NCBI GenBank assembly: GCA_905221605.1
Contig: CAJNDS010000048.1
Span: 122,501 to 177,500 of the forward strand
Direction of reading: 5' to 3'
Origin: Symbiodinium natans
Lineage: Eukaryota > Sar > Dinophyceae > Suessiales > Symbiodiniaceae
DNA length: 55,000 nt
Shown here: in pieces, positions 1-11,737 of the stretch
Numbering within the stretch: position 1 is the first letter of the stretch
Layout: each line of letters starts with the position of its first letter
Made by a program: the position numbers and the translations under genes
Notes under the pieces: model-generated
Seen by the model: only the letters and a program-made list of their open reading frames with translations
Databases searched by the model: none
Told to the model about the DNA's origin: nothing

Positions 1-400
1 TGCCCCAAACTGAAGAGATTCTTTGGCTGCATCCATTTACGGACAGCTGAGCCGCTGCATTCGAAGCCGCAAGCGACACAGGAGACTCACTGGCACGTGG
101 CTGGGGAGGGTGGGGGCGGGAGGATTTGGTGTCCGCCACAGGGTCGGGCCTAAATGCCCCTGGTCCTGATGGGCTACGGGGGGTCCCCATTCCAAGCAAA
201 ACAAGAGCCAAATAAAGCGGGGAGGGGATTAGAGGACCACCAATACCACCGCTTGACTACTACTACTTCTATCACCACCACTACCAGTACCACTGCCAGA
301 CTGATGACTAACATCACCGTTACTACTATTTTCACGACCGCTATGACTCTTACAAAACCAGCTGCTGCTGTGAGTATGAGTACAAGGGCTACAGGCTAGA
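1..400 (+). other. Weak coding potential, Tyr/His codon-rich tract
   Basis: Frame 1 from base 1 is open for about 50 codons to a TAA near 152. From about 246 to 398 a frame reads runs of Tyr and His (TAC, TAT and CAC codons), interrupted by one TAA near 306. Another frame over the same bases gives Thr-rich protein. This could be a decayed or spliced exon or simply a TAC/CAC-rich low-complexity tract. No product is recognised. Confidence 0.2.
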
Positions 401-547
401 ACTCTTACTCTATAGTAGGAGGAGCAAGAATCAGACAAAGAGAAACTGTTCAAATCAACTCCCCCCCCGCGAGATGCGCCCACCTCGGCCGCCTTTGATG
501 TTCAATCTTCCTCCACGGTGGCTTGGTCTCATCTTACCGTTGGTTAG

Positions 548-640
548 TAGGGAATGAGGGAATGAGTTGTACCCGGTATCCCCCTATAATATGCCCTTTA
601 AGGGATTGTGTAGGGTACCCCTTCCCTCATTTCCTTCTAA
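548..640. repeat. Short inverted-repeat element
   Basis: A GGAATGAGGGAATG arm at about 550 is matched in reverse by CTTCCCTCATTTCC at about 621-634. Inner GTACCC and GGGTAC steps add to the stem. The design resembles the other MITE-like elements in the window, but no second copy of this sequence was found. Confidence 0.4.
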
Positions 641-1206
641 GTTCCAACCCACAGTAAGTCATTCACTTACCGGGAGGGGACCCCTTACTGTTGACAGTTT
701 AGCTCAGGGACCCGAAGTTATCGTGTATACAACCTAACTTATAGGTTTAGGGTTTAGGGTTTAATTAGGGTTTGGGGCTTAGGGCTTAGGGCTTAGGGAT
801 TAGGGATTAGGGATTAGGGATCTCTTATATCTACGGCCGCACCTGCCTGTAGGATTTCGGGATTGGGGTGTGCTGTTTGTCGTTTAGCTCGGTTTGTCAT
901 GGTTTGTCCAAGCGGTTTTCGTAAATTATCACGACCCTTCGGCGCTCATGGTTTGCAAACACTTCTGTCAGAAGCTGACGTTTCGACGCATGAGTTTAAC
1001 ATGAGCAGAGGCTACTCAGAGAGTTGCTACTTGGAGGTTCATGGGTTGCAGCAATAAGAATACGTAGTAGGCGAGAATATGCCCCCAAGCCACGGCCCCC
1101 TAGTTGACTTGGACCCTGAAGAATCCTGTGCCTTGCCACCTTCAGCTCACCAGTAACCCTAAACCCTCAACCCTAAACCCTAAACCCTAGGCAGAAATAA
1201 ACTTCA

Positions 1207-1340
1207 AGCAAGATGGCCCAGCACCCAAAGAACATCGGGAAGCCAAAGGGCACACCTTCATGACATCAGAAGCCAGGAAACTAGCGGGCTGCATTAGGTT
1301 TTACGAGTTTCGGGGTTTGCCCAAAGAGCCCAGCCTCTAA
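1207..1340 (+). CDS. Possible terminal exon, unknown protein
   Basis: After a CAAG that could be a splice acceptor, one frame is open for 43 codons and ends in TAA at about 1338. It begins QDGPAPKEHREAKG and ends RGLPKEPSL. Composition looks protein-like and no long repeat explains it. It sits just after a CCCTAAA block, the same arrangement as the better-supported exons elsewhere. No upstream exon is assigned and the product is unknown. Confidence 0.3.
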
Positions 1341-1783
1341 ACGGTTTCCGAAGCCCTATAAGCTCCAAGACCCAGACCCTAAACCCCAACCCTAAACCGT
1401 CCCTCCCCCTGCAAGAAAGATAAGAAAGGCCTCCGGCCTTTTCTGGTGGATCCATCCCCGTCCGGCCGGGCATGACGGTTGCAGCACGGCACGCTCGGCG
1501 GCGCTTGTTGGTGTTTCTTGCTTATGGTGGTGTTGAGTTGACAGTTAGTGCTGGCTAGTTTAGAGGGGATTAGTTGTTTAAGTACAAGCTGAGCTCTGAT
1601 GACAGCATGTGGGCGCTATTCTAAATTGGGGGACCCTTATGCGCACCCTAAACTAAGAACCGAGACCCCCAAAAAGGCCCCCACCCCCCCCACCCCCCCC
1701 CACCCCGTTTCGGAGCTTTAGTGGCCCAGACTTGTAACAACCAAAGCCCCAACACCACAAAAGGGCCCCTGAAAACCCCAAAT

Positions 1784-1886
1784 TTGGGATGTTTCCCCCT
1801 TGGTACTGACAATCCTTGATAGGGATTACAAGACGGGGCTACTAGAGTCCCTCTTAGGGACTTTTTTTAGAAGGGAAACATCCCAA
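1784..1886. repeat. MITE-like element, family 1, copy 1
   Basis: Begins TTGGGATGTTTCCCCCTTGG and ends with the inverse GGGAAACATCCCAA. The arms continue inward through ACTGACAATCCTT and AGTCCCTCTTAGGGACT. About 103 bp, no coding capacity. Same termini as the elements at 2085, 3203 and 34529. Confidence 0.7.
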
Positions 1887-1910
1887 CCCTAAACTCTAAA
1901 AGCTTTTTTG

Positions 1911-1912
1911 CG

Positions 1913-1944
<32 letters not shown>
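1911..1944. repeat. Poly-C tract
   Basis: An uninterrupted run of about 34 C followed by nine A. Similar C or G runs occur at 23660, 29703, 34808 and 43105. Confidence 0.95.
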
Positions 1945-1946
<2 letters not shown>

Positions 1947-2084
1947 AAAAAAACTCAAAAGGAAGAGAGCAGGCTGGCATCTTTGCCCTCCCTCGAAAAC
2001 CCTCCCCATACAGTTTAAGGGTGTAGGGTTTAGGGCAAGGTATATAGCTCCTTGGCCAAAAAGAATGTACTTGCGCAGCATGGG

Positions 2085-2223
2085 CTGGGATGCTCCCCCT
2101 TATACTGACAGCCCTTAATGGGGATTAGAATAGGGGGTACCACAATGCCTACTAAGGCCTGTAGTTGCACTGTGTGAAGCACTGAGGTTGTGTTTTGGGT
2201 AGTATCAAGCGGGAACATCCCAA
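2085..2223. repeat. MITE-like element, family 1, copy 2 (long)
   Basis: Begins CTGGGATGCTCCCCCTTATA and ends CGGGAACATCCCAA. The inner part matches copy 3 through ACTGACAGCCCTTAATGGGG, then a central stretch of about 45 bp is unlike the other copies. A further GGGGGGAACATCCCAA arm lies immediately downstream (about 2236-2251). Confidence 0.65.
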
Positions 2224-3202
2224 ATCATGGGCAAGGGGGGAACATCCCAACCCTAAACCCTAAAACCCTCAAATCCTAAAGCCCTAAACCCATTCAGAAC
2301 TGTATAGGGGGCGAGCAACATCCCCCAAGTCATCAGGGGCATCCCAAAAAGCAGAAAAAGCCAAAGCCGACGGATGCTACGTGGCAGGCCGATGTTCGTG
2401 CCAGCGCGGGAGCCCAGATTCCGCCCCTCTGAGGGTTGTAGTTTGTTGTTTTTTTTTGGGGGGGTTTTGGGGGGTTTCAGGGTTTCAAGGGTTTCAGGTT
2501 TTCAGGGTTTCGGGAGAGGAAGCCTTATCCTTACACTCTTAGGTTTAGGCTGCCTTTGGATGGTCCCTTCTTCTGCAGCACTTGGGGGGCCATCCGGGTC
2601 TCTGATCCACCCTAAACCCTGAACTGTAGAATTATAGGGTTCTTGGGGGAAGGGGGCTCAAGGGGGTATGTAACCCAAGGCTCCCGAATACTCCCTACTA
2701 CTCCCTAGGGCTCCCTAAACTTCCCTAAGGTTCCCTAGGTACCTACCCCGCCCCTTGGGATGTTGGATATTTTCTTTATCGCGTTTGTAAAGGGTTTAGG
2801 GTTTAGGGGTTAGGCAGATGTTCAGAAGTGTTTAGGGCCCAGCCTAGTTATGCGTGAGGTCTTTCTGGGGCTGAGCCGAAATCGGCACGGGATACGACTT
2901 AGTTTGCTGCATGCGCAGTTGGTCCTGGTTCTAGGTTTCTGGGTTTAAGAATAGGATCCCGGATCTTTCAGCCCTAAGCCCGAAGCCCCAAGCCCTAAAC
3001 CCTAAACCCTTAAACCCTAAACCCTAAACCCTAAACCTGAAACCCTAAACCCCAAACCCTAAACCCTAAACCCAGACAACTGCACCCTGAGATCATGCAG
3101 CCGGGTGCGCCTCCCGGGGCATGGATGAACTCGGCAGCGGCCTCTGCTTGTAGGGCGGCTTTTCAGGGGTCTACATGTAGGGTTTAGGGTTTAGGGTTTA
3201 GG

Positions 3203-3302
3203 TTGGGATGTTCCCCTTCTAGTAACAGTCCTTATAGGGATTATACTAGCGGGTTACAACAATCCCTTTTAAGGATTGTTAGTAGCAGGGGGAGCATCCC
3301 AA
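3203..3302. repeat. MITE-like element, family 1, copy 3
   Basis: 100 bp, begins TTGGGATGTTCCCCTTCTAG and ends GGGGGAGCATCCCAA. Its arms pair through AACAGTCCTTATAGGGATTAT and ACAATCCCTTTTAAGGATTGTTAGT. It is inserted directly after a TTTAGGG block. Confidence 0.7.
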
Positions 3303-4933
3303 TCTAGAGGTAAGTTATGGGGCCTTCTGGACAGGGTTGTTGTTGAAGGTTTGGTTGAGAAGTTTTCGGTCAGTCATCATCATCGACTGCACCGAGCCCG
3401 AAGCCTCAGAGGTCAGGGTTTGAGCCCACAGCCGCGAGATTAGATCGTTGAAAAAGTTTCGGGAATCCGGCCGAAAAATGGCTCGTTCGTTGGGTCTTTA
3501 CAGGCTTTAAGGAAACTGTACTGGTGGCCGGGACATAAACTGCTCACAAATTGGCAGCTCGCGTGTGACCTGATCAAAGGTAAATTCACAGCTTCAAGGC
3601 AAGTTCATGTTACCAATAGCAAGTCACTGCCATGCAGACCCTAAACCCTAAACCCCAAACCCTAAGCCCTAAACCCTAAACCCTAAACCCTAGGAGATAT
3701 TGTTCAATGGACATCACTGCACGTCTTCGGACCTGTCCAGGATGCCGGGAATATAACAGAAACAACTGAAGCATTGCGTCGTTCGCCTTGTACAGTGGAG
3801 ATCCCACAGGCCATCTGACAATTATTCATCTGAGCAGAGAAGCCCTAAACCCTAAACCCTTTACCCTATACCCTATACCCTAAACCCTAACCCGAAACCC
3901 TAAACCCTAAACCCTCTCAACAAGGAAATGGGAAGGGTCGCTACAGGTTCCTCCGCCCCCGCTGCCCTTCAGACCGGCGACATGGCCTCTGCCCAGAGAA
4001 GGTTTAGGGCCAGGACCCCACAGTGGTACCTAAACCCTAAACCCTTATAAACCCTTATTCCTTTTTCTGTGGATTTTACTCGCTTCCCATACTTTACGTG
4101 AAGCCGGGTTACCTGGGAACCTTTGGGGGTTGAGAGTACAAGCTACAGCTTGAGGACGCAGCGTGCGCTGTTGAGAGTACAGTTCGGTTTTTGCTGGCGA
4201 GCTTGCGCCTTGCCGCCCAGCCCTGCCTTGAGGGTTCAGGGGTTACATGGGGTTTAGGGTTTAGGCTTTAGGGTTTAGGGTTTAGGGCTTTAAGGGTGTG
4301 TAATTTTCCACGAAGTTTAGGGCTTTAAGGGTGTGTAGTTTTCCACGAAGAGGAAAAGGAGGGGGGGACTGATTCGCAAAGTTTTCTGCTGTAGTGTCGA
4401 CCGCAGGAATTTACACTTTGAGAAAAAGGCAGCTCATGGGTTGGGATGTATTTCCGTGCCGAAGTTGAGTTAAGAGTACACAAGAACAGAACTGTTTCAT
4501 GTGCTTCAGAGCGACCCCCCTTTTGGAAGTCTCGAGTTTCGCGAGCTCGCGGGCTTCGGCAGAAAGAGTGGAAGACGGTAGTAGGGTTTAGGGTTTAGGG
4601 TTTAGGGTTCAGGGTTTAGGGCGTGAACCCCGCAGCCTGCACAGTGCCACTCTCGAACCCTCGGCCCTGAACCCCCCAAAATTAGCACGAGTGAACTCCA
4701 AAACCCTGAGCCCGTAAACACCCAGGCCTGCAGGGGACGCGGAGTAGGCCCTTATCCCCTTTCTTTAGGGTTTAGGCTTCCTTCGAAGCCCCTTTAAAGC
4801 AAGAAGGGCACCCTGTTTATTCCTAGGCTACTCCTGGGTCTAGAAACCCTGAGCCCTAAGCCCAAAACCCTGAACCCTAAACCCTAAACCCTAAACCCCA
4901 AGCCCTAAGCCTTAAGCCCTAAGCCCTAAAGCC

Positions 4934-5028
4934 TCTGCCCGGTTGAGGCGATCCCGCCGCGGCCGCCGACCGGCCCATCGGCTCGAGCCACGCCCAGCGC
5001 GGCGGCCACGCCGAGCGGCGAAGCTGCC
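4934..5028 (+). CDS. Possible Ala/Pro-rich exon
   Basis: A GC-rich island between two telomere-like blocks has an open frame reading AIPPRPPTGPSARATPSAAA and ending GEAA then TAG. The last 20 bases (ACGCCGAGCGGCGAAGCTGC) recur at about 5140-5160, on the far side of the next array. This may be an exon of an unknown gene or merely a GC-rich spacer; the duplicate suggests local repeat exchange. Confidence 0.25.
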
Positions 5029-5582
5029 TAGGGTTTAGGGTTTAGGGTTTGGGGTGTGGTTTAGGGTTTAGGGTTGCAGGGTTTAGGGTTTAGGGTGTAG
5101 GGTGTGTAGGGTGTAGGGTTTAGGGTTTAGGGTTTAGGGACGCCGAGCGGCGAAGCTGCGTGTTGGGGAAGACCGAATGGCACAGGGGGGAGGGGGGGGA
5201 ATTGGGGGTTTAGGGGGTTGAGGGGTTTGGGGTTTAGGGTTATTATTGCTCGGGCTTCGGTCTGTTGCAGAACGGGGGGCGATTGAAAGTAGTTGTGTAT
5301 TTTGGTCACCGTGTTGGCAGTCGGAACATGGATATTGCCCTTTGGCCCCTAAACCCTAAACCCTAACCCATTACCCCTAACCCTAAGCCCTAAACCCTAA
5401 ACCCAAAACCCTAAACCCTAACCGCCCTAACCGCCCTAAACCCCTGAACCCCTAAACCTTGAACCCCAGGTCAGCAGCCGCCTCCGCCTCCTCCTGAGCC
5501 GCCAAGGCAGAAGGCGCGGCACGGGCTAGATTCGGTTCAAGGGGTACAGGATCCTAGCATCCAACCCCCCAAATCTAAGCGC

Positions 5583-5675
5583 ATACATATGTATATATAT
5601 ATATGTATGTATGTATGTATATATTATATTTTATATTATATTACATATATATATATAATATGTATATGTATATGT
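5583..5675. repeat. AT-rich microsatellite
   Basis: ATATAT, ATGTATGT and TATATT tracts without coding potential. Confidence 0.9.
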
Positions 5676-5787
5676 GAGGCAGGAACCTTTACGTATGATT
5701 TGACATAGGTCTTTTGTTTATATACAATGGACTATTTAAACCCTAATCTCTTTGGCCAGACACTTTCTGTTGCTGGCTCCTCCTGCC

Positions 5788-6760
5788 ACAAAAGCAGAAG
5801 CATTTAAACCTTTGGAAGCTATTATAACTACTACATATTTAAACTTCAGCAGTTCAACCCTTGTTTTTTTTTGAGAGAAAGGCAGTAACCACAGAATTGA
5901 CGAGATTTCGGGCTTAGGGTAATGGACGGAAGGTTTCTACAAAGAAAGGGTCTAACCGAGTCTAACCACAGAACTTGACGAATTTGGTGTGTAGGGTTTA
6001 GCCGAAGGCTTTTGAAGAGAAAGGGTCTAACCGACGCGCTTTTCTATACCGTATTGTTTTTACAAAACCCACAGAAGCTACCTGAAACTAAATTGCACAA
6101 CGTTCGTTTCGGTTGCTTCTTTATGTTTGCTGTCTTTGTTGAATAAGTTGTTCTTTCCGTAGACCTTGCGCTATTTCTCTTTTCTCAATGCATTTTGTTT
6201 TGTTGTTGCAGAACAACAAACTCTAATCGAAACTAAGTTGCTCAACTTCAATTCCTTTTTTTCTCTCTCTGAAAATATGGTGGTTTCCATAGCCTTGTGC
6301 TGCTGTTCAATGCATTTTGTTTTGTTATTGTAGTATGAGCCACAGAATTCAATCGAAAGTCATGTGTCTAGGTCATCTGAAAGCTCTTTTATCTCTGTGT
6401 AGGTAATGAGTGCCCTTGCCTCTTCTGAAAAGGGTCCTCCAAGGGCTCCCCTCTCTCCTTCTTCTTTTTTGGGGAATGACAGAGCTCCTGATTTACACCT
6501 TATGAAAAAGCCTTTCTCCTACTTGAAGAAGTGTTTCCTAGAAAGAGATAGAGGAGATCTTCCATTTCCTCGAGAGACAGATCTTTCATTGAAAACAAAC
6601 ACAGGAGGACTTTCATGTCCCATTAAGAGAGAGAGGAGCTCTCTCCTGCTGCATTAAAAGATAGAGGACATCGTTCGTGTCCAGTTTTCATTTCCTATAA
6701 AGGAGAGGGGGGAGGGGGAGGGGGGGGGTGGCCGGCTTAAATAGGGTTTATTTGGAAGCT
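5788..6760. repeat. Segmental duplication A, copy 1
   Basis: Nearly identical to 10810-11719, from ACAAAAGCAGAAGCATTT through a G-rich stretch to TTTATTTGGAAGCT. The copies differ by scattered substitutions and a few indels (for example a stretch near 6440-6475 missing from copy 2). Both hold a short open frame beginning MKKPFSYLKK, preserved but not recognisable as a gene. Confidence 0.9.
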
Positions 6761-6939
6761 GAGGGTCGTGTTGTGGTGTGGTAGATAGAAAGGAAAGGGC
6801 ATGAGAAAGTTGCTAGAGGAGCTCTTCAATTCCCTTCCTTATCTCCTGTGCTCTTTTCCTTCTTATTGCAACAGGAGAAGACAGGAAAAGGGCTTCCATT
6901 CCCATCTTGTTCTTCCTTTCTTGTGTTTTTGTCATTTAG

Positions 6940-7340
6940 AGAGGAACAGGAGAAGAGGAGGGAGAGAGAAGGAGAGAGGAGAGATACAGGGAATCCAACT
7001 TCAATGGAATAGCAAAGAAAAGAATAGAAGAGAGATGAATAGAGAAGAGGGAGAGACAAAACAAGGCGCTGAGAAGATGGCACTCTTCTTTATCGTTCCT
7101 CCCTCCCTTATCTCTCCCTTCCCTCTTTCTTTTCGAAATAAGAACAACTAAACAGGAAGAATTATGCAAAGGAGAACAGTAAGAAAAAAGAGCAGAAGAG
7201 ATAGGCCGAGAAGAGGGATATGATGAAGCACGGCAAGGTCCACGCGCAAGGAGTCACCCTCTGCCTTACCTTCCACTGCTTTATCATGCAAGTTCCTTTC
7301 TTGTGTTTTATCAGTTAAAAGAAACTAGAAGGAGAGAAGG
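6940..7340. repeat. Segmental duplication B, copy 1
   Basis: Matches 8800-9240 closely, including GGAGAGATACAGGGAA, the AATAGAAGAGAGATGAATAG tract, GGTCCACGCGCAAGGAGTCA and the run up to GAGAGAGATAGCAAGGAGGC. Weaker relatives lie in the triplicated block at 11738-15080. Purine-rich; open frames here are low-complexity. Confidence 0.85.
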
Positions 7341-7766
7341 GAAAGGGACGTGAGAGGGGAGAGAGATAGCAAGGAGGCCACTTATTTTTCTGGAAGGGTA
7401 CTGAACAGAAGAGAGGAGACAAGAAACAAGGAGACGGAGGAACGCAACAAGGCACAAAGGAGATGGCACTCTTCTTTATCTGTAATCTCTCCCTTCTTTG
7501 TCTCTCCCTTTTCCCTCTATAATTAAACAAGACAAGACTATTCTTGCTCTTCGCAGATAGGTGCCCCCTCTCCTCTTCAGGAAGCCCCCTTGCCCTCATT
7601 TTGCTTGCTTTCTGAAACGACAAGGAAGCAACACATAGAACGAGAGGAAAGGTGGAGCTCTTCAATTTGTTTCCCTATCTCTTTTTTCTTTTCTTTTTTC
7701 ATTCAAAAAGGCAAAGAAGCTTCCTTTTGTGTGTTTTTGAGATTTAAAGGAGAACAAGAGAAGAGA

Positions 7767-7768
<2 letters not shown>

Positions 7769-7805
<37 letters not shown>
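7769..7805. repeat. (GA)n microsatellite
   Basis: About 17 consecutive GA units in purine-rich DNA, on the opposite strand polarity to the (CT)n at 8449. Confidence 0.95.
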
Positions 7806-7808
<3 letters not shown>

Positions 7809-8032
7809 GAGAGAAAGGAGAGAGGAGAGATCAAAAGTAATGCAACTCTAATGGGAAGAGCAATGACAAGAATGGAAGAGAAATGAAGGCAGGCGAGGGA
7901 GGCGCAAAAATCAGGCAAAGAGAAGACGGTGCTCGTTTTCATCTTTCCTCTGTTTCTTATTTTTCTCTTCTCTTGTTCATGTCCGTTAGAAAGAAAAGAC
8001 AAAAGGAAGAACAATTAATGAACATGTAAGCA

Positions 8033-8640
<608 letters not shown>

Positions 8641-8799
8641 AACATCAGATGTAGGGAGGGAAATTGAAGGGCTCCTCTCTTTACTTAGTCATTCCCTTTC
8701 CTCTCTTCTTATCTGTTGTTTTCTTCGCTTAAAAAAGCAAAGTAAGGGAAAGGATATTTCCTGAAGAGGAGGGAGGGCACCTATCTGTAAGGAGCAACC

Positions 8800-9240
8800 G
8801 TTTAGAGGGGAGCAGGAGAAGAGGAGGAAGAGAGAAGGAGAGAGGAGAGATACAGGGAACCCAACTTCAATGGAATAGCAAAGAAAAGAATAGAAGAGAG
8901 ATGAATAGAGAAGAGGGAGAGACAAAACAAGGCGCTGAGAAGATGGCGCTCTTCTTTATCTTTCCTCCCTCCCTTATCTCTCCCTTCCCTCTTTCTCTTC
9001 GAAATAAGAACAACTAAACAGGAAGAATTATGAACAGGAGAACAGTAAGAAAAAAGAGCAGAAGAGATAGGCCAAGAAGAGGGATATGATGAAGTACGGC
9101 AAGGTCCACGCGCAAGGAGTCACCCTCGGTTTACCTTCCACTGCTTTATCACGCAAGTTCCTTTCTTGTGTTTTATCGGTTAAAAGAAACTAGAAGGAGA
9201 GAAGGGAAAGGGAAGTGAGAGAGGAGAGAGATAGCAAGGA
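8800..9240. repeat. Segmental duplication B, copy 2
   Basis: Second copy of 6940-7340 with few substitutions, in the same orientation. The right edge then diverges into a short inverted repeat at about 9296-9345 (CAGTACCAAATTTTC against GAAAATTTGGTACTG). Confidence 0.85.
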
Positions 9241-9359
9241 GGCCATTTTTCTGGAGGCGTGCTGCCGTGTTTGAAGAAAGCAGGGCGGTTCAACAGTACC
9301 AAATTTTCAAGACAACCTCTAAGAAAATTTGGTACTGTTGAACCGCCTTGTTTTAAAGG

Positions 9360-10620
9360 AAACAGGGCGGCTCCGTTGCCTCTTAAAGGAATGAGATACT
9401 TTTTTCGAGAATGAGAAAGTGCCGTTTCCACTTTCATAGGAAAGGAAAGAGAAGCGATATGAAGCAAGCTTCTCCGCCTCTTAAAGGAATGAGGTACTAT
9501 TTATCTGAATAGGAAATGAGAAAGTTCCTTTTCCACTTTCAATTGGAAAAGAAAGAGAAGCGATTCTGCGGCTCGGAATTCCTCTACCTGGTCCCTACCT
9601 TGTAGCTCCTCTACTTACGACATCTTGGCATTAGCTGGCAAAAAAGGCAACCGGACTGAGATGAATAGAGCATGAGAAAGTTCGTTTCCACTTTCAATCG
9701 GAAAGGAAAGGGAAACGATTCTGGAACTCGGAATTCCTCTACCTGGTCTGTACCTTGTAGCTACTCTGCTTCTTGGTATTAAATGAAGAGCGCCATCGCT
9801 GTTTAACAAGACATGAAGAGTCCCTCAAAGCATGACAAACCCCCTCCAGTCCTCAGGAAGAAAAAAGACAGCTCCTTTATCGCTTCATGCCCTGTAAGTC
9901 CTAATCGGATAGGGATCCATGAAGAGTTCGTCTAGCTGTTAACAGAGGCACCAATCTATTTCCCAATAGGAAAGGAGCATGACAAAGCGAACGAAGACAT
10001 AAAGCCAAAAGCCCCTGTACTTCGTAATCGGAGAGGGGAACGGGAGAGCGTGACAGAGCTTTTGCCTCTTTAAACAGCAATGAAGAGAGCTCCTCTACCT
10101 CTTATAAAGGAATGCGACACGAGAAAGTTCCCTTTCCACTTATATTAATGGGAAAGGAATGAGAAACGATTCTGGAACTCGGAATTCCTCTACATGGTCT
10201 CTGCTTTGTAGCTCCTCTACTTCCTAGTAGTTACTAAATGAAAAAGCTCCTTCTCCGTCTAACTTAAAACATTAAGATTTCCTCCAGCTGTTAACATGTT
10301 AACATAGGCAATGTATTTCCCACTGAAAGAAGCATGACAAACCCCTCCCTTACCCAGTAAGAATGAAGACATAAAGCCAAACGCCCCTTTACCTTGTAAC
10401 CGGCTAAGGAATGGGAGAGCGTGACAGAGCTTTTGCCTCCTTAAACGGGAACGAAGAGAACGCCTCTACCTCAAAGGAATGAGATACTCTTCTCTGATTA
10501 TGCCATGAGAAAGTTCCTTTTCTTTTAATGGGAAAGGACAGAGAAGTGACTCTAGAAACTCGGAATTCCCCTACCTTGTATATAGCTCCTCCACTTCTTG
10601 GTATTCAACGGAAGTTTAAC
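9360..10620. repeat. Degenerate repeats around a GGAATTCCTCTACCTGG core
   Basis: The core CTCGGAATTCC(T/C)CTAC recurs at about 9572, 9728, 10178 and 10560. Each copy is preceded by a GAGAAAGTTC(C)(C)TTTCCACTT-like segment and followed by TTGTAGCTCCTCTACTT. Unit spacing is irregular (about 150-450 bp). No gene was recognised. Confidence 0.6.
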
Positions 10621-10809
10621 TAGATTTTGTCCGTCTTCTATTCGGAGAAATCACGAGAAAACACAATGGCCACACTCTGGTGTGATCTACTCGCTGCCTT
10701 TTTACAAAAGGAGGCACGTAGATCGCACCAGACGTCCGTCCTCTGTTTGGAGAAATCACGAGAAAACGCGACTGCAAAAATCTCGCGCGACCGACTCACT
10801 GCCTTTTCT
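10620..10809. repeat. Two direct GGAGAAATCACGAGAAAAC units
   Basis: GGAGAAATCACGAGAAAAC occurs at about 10644 and 10750, with TCACTGCCTTTT/TCGCTGCCTTTT and ACAAAAG after each. An inner stem pairs CACTCTGGTGTGATCTAC with GTAGATCGCACCAGA. The layout echoes the ~103-bp hairpin units at 15881-16315. Confidence 0.5.
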
Positions 10810-11719
10810 ACAAAAGCAGAAGCATTTAAACCTTTGCAAGCTATTATAACTATTACATATGTAAACTTCAACAGTTCAACCCGTGTTTTTTTTGAGAGAA
10901 AGGCAGTAACCACAGAATTGACGAGATTTCGGGCCTAGGGTAATGGACGGAAGGTTTCTACAAAGAAAGGGTCTAACCGAGTCTAACCACAGAACTTGAC
11001 GAATTTGGTGTGTAGGGTTTAGCCGAAGGTTTTTGAAGAGAAAGGGTCTAACCGACGCGCTTTTCTATACCGTATTGTTTTTACAAAACCCACAGAAGCT
11101 ACCTGAAACTAAATTGCACAACGTTCGTTTCGGTTGCTTCTTTATGTTTGCTGTCTTTGTTGAATAAGTTGTTCTTTCCGTAGACCTTGCGCTATTTCTC
11201 TTTTCTCAATGCATTTTGTTTTGTTGTTGCAGAACCACAAACTCTAATCGAAACTAAGTTGATCAACTTCAATTCCTTTTTTCTCTGAAAAAATGGTGTT
11301 TTCAATAGCCTTGTGCTGCTGTTCAATGCGTTTTGTTTTGTTATTGTAGTATGAGCCACAGAATTCAATCAAAAGTCATGTGTCTAGGTCATGTGAAAGC
11401 TCTTTTATCTCTGTGTAGGTAATGAATGCCCTTGCCTCTTCTGAAAAGGGGTCCTCCAAGGGAATGACAGAGCTCCTTATTTACACCTTATGAAAAAGCC
11501 TTTCTCCTACTTGAAGAAGTGTTTACTAGAAAGAGATAGAGGAGATCTTCCATTTCCTCGAGAGACAGATCTTTCATTGAAAACGAATACAGGAGGACTT
11601 TCATGTGCCAGTAGGAGAGAGAGAGGACATCGTTCATGTCCAGTTTTCATTTCCTATAAAGGAGAGGGGGGAGGGCCGGGGGGGGGGGTGGGTGGCTCAA
11701 ATAGGGTTTATTTGGAAGC
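10810..11719. repeat. Segmental duplication A, copy 2
   Basis: Second copy of 5788-6760, same orientation, about 5 kb away. It keeps the MKKPFSYLKK open frame but lacks part of the 6440-6475 segment. Confidence 0.9.
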
Positions 11720-11737
11720 TAAGGCTCGGGTTTTGCC

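Larger units (their letters stand above)
738..5462. repeat. Cluster of interspersed telomere-like arrays (left end)
   Basis: Short arrays of TTTAGGG or CCCTAAA and one-base variants (TTAGGGC, CCTAAGC, CCCCAAA). Clear blocks lie at about 745-820, 1155-1188, 2980-3074, 3178-3205, 3640-3693, 3842-3914, 4252-4300, 4580-4620, 4855-4930, 5027-5140 and 5345-5462. Both orientations occur, so this is interstitial repeat and not a chromosome end. Between the blocks is mostly unique DNA without convincing genes. Confidence 0.9.

Noticed and set aside
738-5462. Chromosome end (true telomere)
   Set aside because: Arrays are short, degenerate, in both orientations and spread over the whole window, with genes and unique DNA between them.
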